Shown: positions 26,522 through 39,382 of the stretch, in pieces
Numbering within the stretch: position 1 is the stretch's first letter
How the letters are laid out: every line of letters begins with the position of its first letter
From: Paraspadella gotoi
Lineage: Eukaryota > Chaetognatha
DNA: 64,000 nucleotides
Assembly (NCBI GenBank): GCA_051294375.1
Contig: CM119267.1
Location: 12,177,692 to 12,241,691, forward strand
Direction: 5' to 3'
Notes under the pieces: model-generated
Database searches by the model: none
Told to the model about the DNA's origin: nothing
The model's input: the letters and a program-made list of their open reading frames with translations, nothing else
Position numbers and translations under genes: made by a program

Positions 26522-26559
26522 GGACATGTTTCGACTTCAATGTAAGCCTTCATCAGCGC
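26522..26559 (-). ncRNA. Hammerhead-ribozyme-like motif with intact core, 3' of a Penelope-like element
   Basis: Minus strand: GCG, CTGATGA, stem II GGCTT pairing with AAGTC (one G-U) around a six-base loop, GAAAC, AT, GTC, C. This has every conserved core box of a type I hammerhead (CUGAUGA, GAAA, GUC), with a very short stem III (AC facing GU across AU), as reported for Penelope-like elements. Stem I pairing beyond the first C-G is weak. It lies 170 bases downstream of the GIY-YIG stop on the same strand. In that family such ribozymes sit in the terminal pLTR region. Confidence 0.66.
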
Positions 26560-26603
26560 AAAATGAATTGAATTTTGAAATAAATATTTTCACAGAGTTT
26601 GAA

Positions 26604-26606
<3 letters not shown>

Positions 26607-26682
<76 letters not shown>
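26607..26682. repeat. (GA)n microsatellite inside the Penelope-like 3' region
   Basis: About 38 GA units between the GIY-YIG stop codon (26729) and the hammerhead-like motif (26559). The other Penelope-like fragment also has a GA array in its 3' region. Confidence 0.94.
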
Positions 26683-26686
<4 letters not shown>

Positions 26687-26728
26687 AAGAGATTGAAAGA
26701 TGCTTTAGCATTGGGAGCAAGACCTTCT

Positions 26729-27260
26729 TCATCTTACTGCAGCCGTCTTTTGGGTAGGAGTTTTTTGAGGAGAGTCAACCGAAGTTGCTAGAGCATCAGA
26801 AGAGGCATTGTGTGCCCATTGTCTTTCAAGAGGTCTCCCTCTGCCCCAGTGGAGACAGGGGAGTGCCGGGCCCTCTACCACGTTTTTGATAAGCGAATCA
26901 TAGCTATGAGGGAGTTGGAAGCGTCCTCCATCACGATTCAGGGAGGGCACGAGGGCCTTGATGTATATGGCTTCTCTAATACCTCTTGTGTACCAGTTGT
27001 CGTCACGGGCCAGCATGAGACAGTCAGATTCTCTGAACAGATGGCCTGTGTTTGCAGCATGCTCTGCGACTGCAGAGAGATCGTGACCTCTTGAGTCACG
27101 GGATGGTTGACAGTGTTGTTTGAACCGATCTGTTAGAGATTTGCCAGTCTCTCCCACGTAAGCTGCGGTGCAGGCCTGGTTGCCCGAGCCTGCACAAGCT
27201 GTCAGGTAGACAGCACCTGACGACTTGGTTTTGGGGATTTTGTCTTTCGGTTTCACCATT
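26729..27260 (-). pseudogene. Penelope-like retroelement: linker and GIY-YIG endonuclease
   Basis: The frame reads G-A-V-Y-L-T-A-C (GIY-like), then A-C-T-A-A-Y-V-G-E-T-G-K-S-L (YIG-like), D-R-F-K-Q-H, and later R-G-I-R-E-A-I-Y-I-K-A-L and P-S-L-N-R. The catalytic Tyr, Arg and Glu positions of GIY-YIG are present. It ends at a stop at 26729 after a low-complexity tail. Upstream lies reverse-transcriptase sequence in a different frame. An 18-base block around ATGGTGAAACCGAAA occurs twice in tandem at about 27238-27277 and helps break the frame. Dead copy, 5'-truncated. Confidence 0.88.
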
Positions 27261-27660
27261 TTTGTTTTTCGGTTTCACCATTTGCTCTCGCAAACAGCCG
27301 CGGGTCGTCACTAAGATGGTAAGGTGTACTTATCAGTGTGTGAAGGTTTTCGGTATACCGAAAATACGAGAAAGCCGTCATTTTTCCGTCTGACAATACG
27401 TCGAGCATGGGTATTTGCCCGTTATCCTCTCTCTCGCAGGTCCACTTAATGCTTGTCTCGATACTGTTTAAAAGGATCAGATGGGCTCGGTGAGCTCATT
27501 TTTTACTGCCAATATTGTGTCGTCCTCCTTACGATACCAAAATAAGATTGAGTCTTTCCCATACAGAGAGCGAAAAGAGGCTAAGGCTTCCAACTCGTAT
27601 TCCTCCATATAAAAATCTGCCAGAGGACTTAACGTTAAACGATACCTCACCTTTCTGCTG
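27261..27660 (-). pseudogene. Penelope-like reverse transcriptase remnant
   Basis: Two frames carry recognisable Penelope RT text. The upstream one has S-P-L-A-D-F-Y-M-E-E-Y-E-L-E-A-L and then W-Y-R-K-E-D-D-T, where the family has a Y-V-D-D-T catalytic box. After a frameshift near 27480 the second reads L-L-N-S-I-E-T-S-I-K-W-T-C-E-R-E-D-N-G-Q and then I-P-M-L-D-V, matching the conserved segment following the catalytic box. The frame then breaks again before the nuclease. Sequence before about 27660 is not recognisable, so the element is truncated within the RT. Confidence 0.8.
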
Positions 27661-27905
27661 CATTTATTGAAAGTATTCAATGCAAAGTAGTATTAAAATT
27701 GATTATGATATGAGCATTTGAAACGTAAGTAGGACAGAGGGACTAACTGACAGACAGGACGAAAAGTTATTATTGAGTTTCTCCGCGCGACGAAACTGAA
27801 GAAAGATGAACGTTGAAATTTCTCGCGACAAAAAAAGAAGGAAATTGTGAGAACAAAGAAATAAAAAAGGAAAAGGAAAAAATAGGAAGAAGAGACGTAA
27901 CGTGA

Positions 27906-28576
27906 AACAAGTTTGAGCAAACAATGTCGGATCTGCCCACGATCATTAGCGGTAATTAATTATTTAATTAATTTAAGTTAATTAATTAGGCAATTAATTA
28001 ATTAATTAATTTGATTCGAAATGTTTGTTTTTAAGTCTTTTTGTCACTAATCACAACAAAAGCAATGACGATGATTGATTGATTGAATAATTAATTAATA
28101 AATAAATTAATTGATTTAATAATTAATGAATACATGGTGACAATTTTACAAGCGCCGGTAGAAATATGCTGTCATTTGCAAACCAGTGGTTATTTCAGTG
28201 ATTTTAAAATTTAGTTAAGTAGAAAATACTAAAACTATTTATGTGTTAAAATTTTCTATTGATCAGTTGAGATATGCCTTGACCGTGAGTGGAGAAAGTT
28301 GGCTTGTAAAATCGGGTTTCATTTTCCAACTCAAATCCACACACAAAATTTTATTTCAATCTAACCATCCAATCACGAGTAATTGGAGTTTTTTGCTAAG
28401 GTGGGACGGACAGATGGACGGACAGACAGACGGACATCAATTTTTTTGCATAATTTATCATAATTCGAGGTTTTGACAAGAATTAAGTGAATGACTGACA
28501 AGATTTTGGGGGGAGACCGTCGAACCGACTGAGTGAATTATAGAGTCGGAATCTGCTGATAAGCAGATCCGACTAA
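27906..28576 (+). mobile_element. Element family E, copy E3 (best intact)
   Basis: Starts AACAAGTTTGAGCAAACAAT, GTCGGATCTGCCCACG and ends GAGTCGGAATCTGCTGATAA, GCAGATCCGACTAAAA. TCGGATCTGC near the start and GCAGATCCGA near the end are inverted repeats. The last 30 bases fold: CGGA-TCTGCT pairs with AGCAGATCCG around GATA with one bulge, and CTAA follows. Inside are TTAATTAATT-rich DNA and a GACGGACAGATGGACGGACA tract. About 670 bases, no coding frame. Confidence 0.78.
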
Positions 28577-28877
28577 AAATCTGTAACCGAAGGAAAGAAG
28601 AGAAAATGAAAGCGGGGGGAGAAAGGTAGTAAGGAAAAGATTAAAGGAAATAGCTTGTGGGCTCGGTTAAAAGGGGATGAGTGGAGAGAAGATAAGAGAG
28701 AGAGAGAGAAAGAAAGAGAGAGAGAGAGAGAGAGAAAGAGAAGAGAGTTTGTGAAAGAGAGAGAGAGAACATTAACATTCCCTGAGAAAGGAAGAGAAGA
28801 AGGCGGCAAGACCTCACCTGTAATCATTGAAGAAAGAAAGAGTCCCAGTGGAGAGAGAGAGAGAGAGAGAGAGAGAG

Positions 28878-28916
<39 letters not shown>

Positions 28917-28947
28917 AGAGGAGAGAGGGGGAGAAAGAGACTCTCAC
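28577..28947. repeat. Composite (GA)n purine block
   Basis: GA arrays at about 28695-28740, 28755-28770 and 28853-28938 separated by short purine-rich spacers, ending directly at the donor of the GPCR TM5 exon. Confidence 0.88.
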
Positions 28948-29078
28948 CTGAGATCCTTGAGGAGGCATAGACCGACGAAACCGACGACGAAGAGAGGAAC
29001 GACGAGAAGGAGGATCGTGCGCAGGACGATGTGGTAGACCCACGTGAAGCTGGGGCCGCTTCGGCTATTCAGGACGAT
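28948..29078 (-). CDS. GPCR exon: TM5
   Basis: The acceptor CTTTCTCCATCAG opens a frame in phase 0 that leaves in phase 2 at CTCAG|GTGAGA. It reads I-V-L-N-S-R-S-G-P-S-F-T-W-V-Y-H-I-V-L-R, then a TM5 helix T-I-L-L-L-V-V-P-L-F-V-V-G-F-V-G-L, then C-L-L-K-D-L-R. The Pro in the helix is at the usual TM5 position. Phase 0 entry matches the TM3-4 exon exit. The resulting second extracellular loop is short and lacks the usual Cys, so one more small exon may be missing. Confidence 0.8.
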
Positions 29079-31552
<2,474 letters not shown>

Positions 31553-31766
31553 CTGGACTTCAAAGTATCTCGGGACATTGTAGAGAATGGCAGTGACAAA
31601 AACGAGGAAGGTGACCCTGTAGACGTTTTTCCACGAGCAGTGGGACCGCGCGTGCGCCGGCTTGCACAGAGCCACGTAGCGGTCGACGGCGAGCGCTACG
31701 TTGAGCCAGGTGTTGGCCGTTAGGGAGATGCAGAGGATCGGGTGGAAGATGAGCCCCATGTCCGGT
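31553..31766 (-). CDS. GPCR exon: TM3 with DRY motif, and TM4
   Basis: Class A neuropeptide GPCR, most like FMRFamide receptors; such receptors sit in the plasma membrane and couple neuropeptide binding to G proteins. The exon enters in phase 2 after TTTTCCTCAG and leaves in phase 0 at CCAG|GTTAGA. It reads P-D-M-G-L-I-F-H-P-I-L, then the TM3 end T-A-N-T-W-L-N-V-A-L-A-V-D-R-Y with the intact DRY signature, V-A-L-C-K-P-A-H-A-R-S (loop 2) and TM4, ending I-L-Y-N-V-P-R-Y-F-E-V-Q. The L-Y-N-V-P-R-Y-F-E end of TM4 resembles the LYNMPKFWE-type text of FMRFamide receptors. This is the strongest single exon in the window. Confidence 0.9.
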
Positions 31767-33025
31767 CTGAGGAAAAGGGGGGGGGGTCGAAAGATAAGAG
31801 GGTTTGGGTTAGGGGTAAAAAGATTATTTTTATATTTTTTACGAAGGATTTTTTACAATTTAAAAAAAAATCCACTCCCCGTTCCTTTTGAAAGCTTGTA
31901 ACTGCTTGGAACAAGGTTCTTAACGGCTTAGTAAGGAAAAAGGGGAAGATATTAAGAGAAAAAAATACAGTAGGAAGGATATGCAATTCTCATGTTGTTC
32001 GTCTTTTTCGTCGATATCGTCGCTTTATGTCGACGTTTTCGGTTTTGATGGCACCAACATCGCCGCTTCGTCTTCCATTCCATTCCTCGCTCTTTCTCTT
32101 AGATTCCTCATTTTTTACTTCAGAATCTCAAATAAAACATTTTTTACATTTTATATACCATTCTTTACCTTTCTAACATCTTTCTTTTTAACTCCGATAT
32201 TATTCTTTACTATTGACAATTTGACACATCATTCTTTATCTTAGATACATCATTCTTTCCCCTATGCTACTTTTACCTGATTTTTGCTACTTTGTATTCT
32301 TGATTGCTAATCATTTCCCTTAATCCAACCTTTTTCTCTAATGATCAAATCAATATTCAGATTTCCGTTCAATCATTTCTTACACATCATTCAACCACTC
32401 TGCAAGTATGATTCATTTTTAGTTGCGCTGCGAGTACTCGCGGACCAACTTTATAAGTCTTTTTTCGGTCGGTCGGTCGATATGTCTGTCCGTCGGTCTC
32501 TCCCACTTACGTTAAAAATACTCATAACTAACCTATAGTTAATTGCTCATTTGTTAGTCAGGAAAAGACTTCAAATCTAAGTGACTGCTAGCGCCGCCTT
32601 CAGGAAATTCTAAAACTATAAAGAATAAAAGATGGAATTTCTATGCAGGACGTGTCATAAATACAAATACAATATAAAGACGTTTGTTATATATAAATTT
32701 CCTAGTCATGTTTGTTATACATAAATTTCCGAGTCATGTGATCACATTGGATGAACCGATCTTGTTTTTTTAAAATCTCCTTCTATTCCTATATAAACTA
32801 GTAACTTAATCAAGATTAGTGAGCAAAGTTTTTTTGTTTTTTTAATCCTATTATTACTGAAAATTTCCACTGTATTTCCTTTTATTTTTCCCGCTAATTC
32901 TTCTCTTTTCCGATTGCCTTTCATCTCAATACTCCAATTCCATTCCCAACCCCAATTTTCATTTCTTCTCGCAAATCATCTCTCCCTCATTCGTCACTAA
33001 GACCCGCGCACCCCCTTTCCTCCCT
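31767..33025. other. Intronic stretch
   Basis: AT-rich with a poly-G run at 31778-31787 and a possible eroded end of element E near 32445-32515 (GGTCGGTCGGTCGATATGTC). No gene is seen. Confidence 0.5.
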
Positions 33026-33796
33026 CCCCGCCGCCGCCGGCGGAGACTTTCTACTTCCCCTTTCCTCCCTCCCCGCCGCCGCTCGGCCGGAGACTTTCTA
33101 CTTCCCCTTTCTCCCTCCCCGCCGCCCGCTTGGCCGGAGACTTTCTACTTCCCCTTTCCTCCCTCCCCGCCGCCGCTCGGCCAGAGACTTCCTACTTCCC
33201 CTTTCCTCCCTCCCCGCCGCGCTCGGCCGGAGACTTTCTACTTCCCCTTTCCTCCCTCCCGCCGCCGCTTGGCCGGAGACTTTCTACTTCCCCTTTCCTC
33301 CCTCCCCGCCCGCCGCTCGGCCAGAGACTTCCTACTTCCCCTTTCTCCCTCCCGCCGCCGCTCGGTCGGAGACTTTCTACTTCCCCTTTCCTCCCTCCCC
33401 GCCGCCACTCAGTCGAGACTTCCACTTCCCCTTTCCTCCCTCCCCGCCGCCGCTCGGCCGGAGACTTCCTACTTTCCCTTTCCTCCCTCCCTGCCGCCGC
33501 CTGGCCGGAGACTTTCTACTTCCCCTTTCCTCCCTCCCTGCCGCCGCTCGGTCGAGACTTTCTACTTCCCTTTCCTCCCTCCCCGCCGCCGCTCGGCCGG
33601 GACTTCCTACTTCCCCTTTCCTCCCTCCCCACCGCCGCTCGGCCGGGGACTTTCCTACTTCTCCTTTCCTCCCTCCCCGCCGCCGCTTGGCCGGAGACTT
33701 TCTACTTCCCCTTCCTCCCTCCCCGCCGCCGCTCGGCCGGAGACTTCCTACTTCCCCTTTCCTCTCTCCTCGCCGCCGCTCGGACGGGGACTTCCT
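33026..33796 (+). repeat. 47-bp minisatellite, about 16 copies
   Basis: The unit runs CTCCCTCCCCGCCGCCGCTC, GGCCGGAGACTTTCTACTTC, CCCTTTC. Copies differ by single substitutions and 1-2 base indels, including a GGCCAGAGACTTCC variant. The 223-residue open frame over it is compositional, because indels shift the frame between copies. Confidence 0.95.
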
Positions 33797-34261
33797 ACTA
33801 GCTTATGGATCTCGATTAAATGTCGCCTAATTGCATGAAAGATGGTCGCGGCGGGAAAGGGAAAGGCTTGGGCGGGGGGACGAGAGGACGAAATATATGG
33901 AGAGAGAGTGGGAAGTGGACGTCGCTTTCAAATCATGACCGTTGTCGTTGTTGTCGTCGTCCTCCTAAGTCGTCGTCGCTGTTATTGAGGGTAGATGTCA
34001 GTTCAATGACATCGAGTCTCGTCAATGACAACGAGGACGAGAATAAGGAAATACGCCACGCCCTCTTTTTGGAGTCAGAATTAAATCATTATAGTTACTA
34101 CTTAGCATTTAGCTCTCCAGTTACATTCAAAGAATACTTATAAAATTACATACAATACATACAATTAAAAACAAAACGTGTATTTAATCTTTATTTTTAT
34201 TTTTTATTTTAGCATTTAACTCTCCAGTTACAAGTTAGTCATTCAAAGAATACATATATAA

Positions 34262-34370
34262 TTACATGATGGAGGCCTTAAACCACCAAAGCCTGTCCAA
34301 AGTCAGTCGCAAGATAGCTTATTTATTAAATGAATGGATAATTTTTATATTGGTTGTACCAATTTCATAC
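34262..34370. repeat. Dispersed repeat H, copy 3
   Basis: Matches 7860-7960 closely: GGAGGCCTTAAACCACCAAA, GCCTGTCCAAAGTCAG, then TTATTAAATGAATGGATAAT and TTTTATATTGGTTGTACC. Flanked by partially repeated ACATACAATTAAAAACAAAA text on both sides (34150-34180 and 34375-34400). Confidence 0.75.
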
Positions 34371-34779
34371 AATACATACATACAATTAAAAACGAAACGA
34401 GTATTTAATCTTTATTTTTTATTATGATAAATATTTTTCAAGTTTATAATTTGAAAATATCTAATTTTTCGTGCATTTTCGATCTTTTAATTGGGTCAGA
34501 GTTAATAAATTTCGTTTTTATCGTCTATAAAAAATCAACAAAAGGCAAACGTAAGCCGATAAAACTAAAATACGAATCGTCGTCGAGAAAAAGAATTCGT
34601 CACGTGAAGGAAATCTCAAAGTCTAAAAATAACTCAAGATTTGCCGCGGAGCATCGCTCGTAATCGCACGTTTTAAATTTTTTTTATCCCAGGGGCGGCG
34701 AGAGAAATGGCGTGCCCCTCCGCTGGCCCCTAGCTGCCCCCTCCCAAGCTTTCCATAATTTTAGTTTTTAGTTTTCGTA

Positions 34780-35250
34780 TAATTCGTCTTTCAGCAGATC
34801 CCGACTCTATAATTCACTTTGTCGGTCCGTCGGTCCGCCCCCTCAATCTTGTCGGTAAATCAATTATATCATGTCCGAATATCGATTTATGATAAATTAC
34901 TGCGAAAAAAAAAAAAAACAAAAAAAAACAAAAGATGTCCGTCCGTCCGTCCCACCTTAGCAAAAAACTACAATTACTCGTGATTGAATGGTTGGATTGG
35001 AATGAAATTTTGTGGTGGGTAGGAAAGTGTGTGATGAAGCTGGATATAAAGTTTCGAAGGAATCGTGCGAGCGGAAATGAGATTAAATGGAAAAAACATA
35101 AGTCACATTTACTTGAAGAATCTTTTTACTAATTTTAACCCATAATTACTTGAATTCATCATAATTGAATTAAAATATTGAGATGAAATTTTGTGTGTTG
35201 TAGGAAAGTGTGTGACGAAACTAGATAAAAAGTTTCGATGGAATTTTATC
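34780..35250 (-). mobile_element. Element family E, copy E5 (partial)
   Basis: Keeps the terminal block in inverse orientation, CAGCAGATCCCGACTCTATA and ATTCACTTTGTCGGTCCGTC, the GTCCGTCCGTC tract, and the TGGGTAGGAAAGTGTGTGAT block, which recurs in a second partial copy at about 35195. The opposite terminus is not found, so the element is truncated. Confidence 0.65.
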
Positions 35251-35484
35251 ATTGGAAATGAGTTTAAATGGAAAAAAACATAAGCCACATTTACTTGAAT
35301 CTTTATTATTTATGCTTACTCATAAATAATCTATCTTCAAGTGCTTACAACACAGAAACGGTTAACGGTAGAAGAAAAAAGTGATTAAATTAGGAAACGA
35401 GGCTAATTTCTCTTTCAATCGATATCAAAATTGTCTTTAATGTACATTGTACAACAACTGCACTCTTCAGTCCACCACTCATAC

Positions 35485-35659
35485 CTGCACTCTGCCGTCT
35501 GCATCCAGGTGGCGAACTCCTGTTTGGCGTAGACGAGGATGATCCCGGCCAGGATGGCGAGGTCCGTGGCCACCACCGCCAGAACGTACACCAGCGCCGG
35601 TGAGGCTTTGTGACGCAGACGCCACAGCACGTAGACTGCGAGGCTGTTGGCGGCGCCAC
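35485..35659 (-). CDS. GPCR exon: end of TM1, loop 1, TM2
   Basis: Enters in phase 1 after CCGTTCCCAG, completing G-G-A-A-N-S-L-A-V-Y-V-L-W-R (the Asn is the conserved TM1 residue), then L-R-H-K-A-S-P-A and TM2 V-Y-V-L-A-V-V-A-T-D-L-A-I-L-A with the conserved Asp, followed by A-K-Q-E-F-A-T-W-M-Q-T-A-E-C. Leaves in phase 2 at GTGCAG|GTATGA. Phases match the exons at 48259-48398 and 31553-31766. Confidence 0.87.
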
Positions 35660-38051
35660 CTGGGAACGGGGTGGGAGGAAAGGGGTGAAGGGTGTGCAAA
35701 TGATGTGTTTGTTATTTATTTATTTATTTATTAATTAATTTAATTTATTTATTATTTTATGTTTTTTATTTCTTATATATAATCAATTTTTTGTTAAATT
35801 TTTAGGAAAAAATCAATTTCAAAAATTCAGAAAATAGAAAAGATAGAGAGAGAGCTTGGCTGAGAGAGACAGAGAGAGAGAGACAGTCCCCAATTTTATT
35901 TTAAACGGTCAAAACCGGTTTTTCTTGTCACGACCACAATGATAAAAATAATTGAATAATATTATACAAAAAAGAGTATCTGGATTTCTATTAGTGACAT
36001 AAACAAAGTAATGTTATGTGGGATTTGATCCCGGTTTCTTCGCTTTCCAAGTTGACGGAGTTGGGCAAATCGCCAAAAAATATTATGAACAAACTTATCC
36101 TTAAATTAATATACAATTTAACAATAAACAATTTATTGAATCAAAATAAAAGAGTCATCTCCCGGATCCGATCCCGGGAAAGATCATCCACAAACAGTGA
36201 ATTAGAGTTTAACACCATCACTGTAATTAAATATAGAAATTCCCTTTGTATTAATTATTATAGCATGTCATATTGATTATGTTGAACAAGAGAACATTAT
36301 AACCTTATATTGTACTAGGGTACACTAGTAGTATTTTAATAGTTCTCATTTCTGTTATATCATTAAGTTCTTAGTTCTTCTGGTAAAGAATTTGTTATCA
36401 ACACTTACTGTCCATCACTACAGTTTGAATACTTTGAATACTAATAGTTAAGCTTCATTGATTTTATGTATTCCTTATTGATTGTTAGTATTATTTCCTT
36501 TTGCTTGTTTGTGCATATAGATACTCTATGGAATTCTATGGAATATCTATATGATTTGATTATTTTATTAAGGTTGATTTTATAAATGAACAAATAAATA
36601 ATTTTGTTCTTGGAAAACATTTTTATCTTTTGAACGAACTAGTGAGGCGCAGACGCACGTGGTGGTCGTTCACCACAGTTATTCAAACAAATTTAAAAAA
36701 ACTAATTTTAACTAATGACAGAGAAAAAAATTTATGAAAGAGACAACCAATGTTTTGTTAAAAGTTGACAAATGATATTTTCGCACTATGAACTATGTAA
36801 ATCGATCCAGAATAGTTATGGAATGTAGTTGTCAGACGTCCTTTGTTACAATTAATAAGTAATGGTACATAAAAATTTAAAATTCTTTACATGTCCTAAA
36901 TTTTTTATATATCTATTTTTACTGTATTATATTCTGTCCATATAAAGATCGCAAAAGTGAAAAGAAGACACAAGATTCTCTGAAACTCGATCTTCAAACT
37001 TGCCTAACTTCATTTCCATTTTAACCAAAAAGCAAGGACTTCTTCAAGAAAAGCAATGAGATTTTAATGTATGCTTAGTTAAATTGCTTATTAATTGCGA
37101 TACCAAACATGACTTGGAATTTCCCTTGCATTAAAACAGGCTGCTGAAGAGACAGTAATTATTGATAAGTGTTAATGACAGAACAGTTCAATATAAGCAG
37201 TCCCTGAGCTTCGGATCAGGCTGTAACACCATGTTACAGGCGGGTTAAGCGCCCCGTCCCTCATAACTTCAAGGCGACCACCGGGCTAGAACCCCGGACC
37301 TTTGGGTTGGAAGGCGAATGACTTGCCTCCGGCACCAATGGCCGCTGAAGAACGTTTGGTGGATTTTAGTCAACCATACTGCTCTTATATTCAGCAACGC
37401 TGTGTAACAATGATTTTGGACAAAAGTACCTCTCATCTGCAAAATTGTGTCATACTCATAGATATGCTAACAAAAAAAAGGGTCGATGATCTCAATTTTT
37501 TTGAATAAAATAACCAATCCTTCCACTTATTAAAATTTTTATCCATCTCTTCAGAAAATTTAAGTATAGCAAAGTAAAGAAAAGATGGACAAAAAAGACA
37601 TAAAGAAAAGATGGAAAATTCTGAAATTAGTGACTACGAAAACGTTAGAAGTTGCGAATTTCCGTTTTGATAAACGTTTCTTCTTACAAAATAACTTCGT
37701 CGTTTTTAAAAAAATTTGATTCACCCCTCCAGAATCTGTCTCGGAGGGTCATTAAAAAAATTGGTTTAAATAAGTAAAATTTTCGGTAGTTTTTTTCCCA
37801 GTTGAAAAGAATAAAATAGTTGTCAATCTTAAAGTTTGTTAGGAAATAATATCTTTTTAGAATACACCGGAAATACAAGTAAGTCGCGAAATAATTCAAT
37901 TCGGTTTAATTCCGAACTCAATGCTTTTGACTCAAAAAAGAACCCGGATCAGTTAACGAAAGCAGGAAAAAAACATTTTGCGTTCTTCACAAAGAAAAAA
38001 AATGTTTTCAAAGTTTTCTCCGTTAATTTCGTGCCCTACCGCCGAGGATGA
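35660..38051. other. Intronic/intergenic AT-rich stretch
   Basis: Apart from SINE B1 (37145-37339) I see only AT-rich DNA with no convincing exon. It contains a near-palindromic CTATGGAATTCTATGGAATA at about 36526. Confidence 0.5.
37145..37339 (-). mobile_element. tRNA-derived SINE family B, copy B1
   Basis: About 195 bases nearly identical to 58486-58680. On the minus strand it starts ATTGGTGCCGGAGGCAAGTC and contains GGGGTTCTAGCCC (37283-37295), a good match to the Pol III B box of a tRNA-related promoter, with a tRNA-like arm before it. It ends in a GTTCAATATAAGCAG-containing, non-tRNA tail in inverse orientation. Pol III SINE identity is inferred from box B and copy number two. Confidence 0.7.
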
Positions 38052-38316
38052 ATGATGGGAGTGTTTCTGACAAAAATAAAGAGCGGGACTGGACTCAAAA
38101 CCTTTAACTCTTCTTCCAATCGCGTGCTCACGGTCAGCGGTGGGCGAGGCGGCGGCGGCGACGGAGGCGGCGGCGTCGTACATCGGGAGGCGTTCGTCGA
38201 CAACAGCGGCGTCGCGGTCGAGAGCGGAAGTAGGTGGTTCAATTCGACGCCGCGGCAGAGCAGCGTAGAGAAGAAAGACAAGGAGAAGAAAGCGGACGGG
38301 AAAACCAAAGTGCAGA
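38052..38316 (+). CDS. Candidate 5'-most visible exon of the plus-strand disordered-protein gene
   Basis: An open frame ends at a GCAGA|GTAAGG donor in phase 1, which joins the next exon (entry phase 1) as K-V-Q-K-M-K-E-G-G. A TGA immediately precedes the ATG at 38052, so either translation starts here (M-M-G-V-F-L-T-K-I-K) or the exon starts at the acceptor CACGGTCAG near 38138. Content is a Gly-rich run, V-V-H-R-E-A-F-V-D-N-S-G, and a Lys-rich end K-K-D-K-E-K-K-A-D-G-K. Start uncertain. Confidence 0.42.
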
Positions 38317-38825
38317 GTAAGGGGGGCTCGGGAACGAAAAGGACGAAAAGGACAAATAAAAAAAAGTTACAAAAACGAAAATAAGATATTCAAAAATAAA
38401 AACCGGCAGAAGTGAGAAAGAGATTTCTTAGCTTCCAAACCGAGACAATTTACGAGCAGAAAAAGTCTGTCAACTCGGAGCAGCAGCAGAAACGCAGTCG
38501 CCGCGCCTTCCAGCGTATCGCTGTATCGCTTTTCTTCTTTCTGCGGCAGCGGCAGCGGCCGGGGGAGTGATCCCTACTTAAATCGAGGCGACCGCGCGAC
38601 GGCGTCGTCAAAAACGGCGCCTAATGACGCCGTTAAATCCGGCGTCGCTCTCGATTAAGGCGTCTCGATCGGAACCAATTTTCATTCGAGTGTCTTTTTT
38701 TGGACGAAAGTGATTCTTGTGTCGCGATTCTCGACAGATTTTTTCCCTTTTTTTTTACGTGACAAAACTTCATTCGTGACTAAACTCACTCTTTCTTCGT
38801 CTCCTCCTCTTTCTCTCTTCGGCCC

Positions 38826-39039
<214 letters not shown>

Positions 39040-39069
39040 CCCCAATTCCCGACGATCTCTTTGTCGCAG

Positions 39070-39180
39070 AGATGAAGGAAGGCGGGATGGAGGAATGCGA
39101 CGGACTTCTCCAACATCCGCGGACGCGACTCGGCGCAACCGACGGCAGCGGAAACGTCTCGCAAAACGCGGCCACGGGAA
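39070..39180 (+). CDS. Plus-strand disordered-protein gene, exon (phase 1-1)
   Basis: Acceptor TTTGTCGCAG, donor GGGAA|GTGAGT, 111 bases in phase 1 at both ends. Reads M-K-E-G-G-M-E-E-C-D-G-L-L-Q-H-P-R-T-R-L then G-A-T-D-G-S-G-N. It begins with an ATG two bases in, so translation could also start here. Hydrophilic and not similar to any family I recognise. The neighbouring exons share the same phase, supporting one gene. Confidence 0.62.
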
Positions 39181-39193
39181 GTGAGTCCGAGTT

Positions 39194-39229
<36 letters not shown>

Positions 39230-39382
39230 TCATCCTATCCTATTTTTTTTCGTCTTTCTTTCTTTATTTTCTTTTTTTCTCTCTTTTTCTCTCTCTTCCT
39301 TAATATCTTTCTATCTTTCTCCTCCTGCTCTCGCTTTCTCTCTCTCTCACTGACTCCCTCTCTCTCTCTCTTTCCCACACAG

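Noticed and set aside
33130-33838. Two long overlapping open frames of over 180 residues
   Set aside because: Products of the 47-bp minisatellite; unit indels shift the register so no consistent protein repeat exists.
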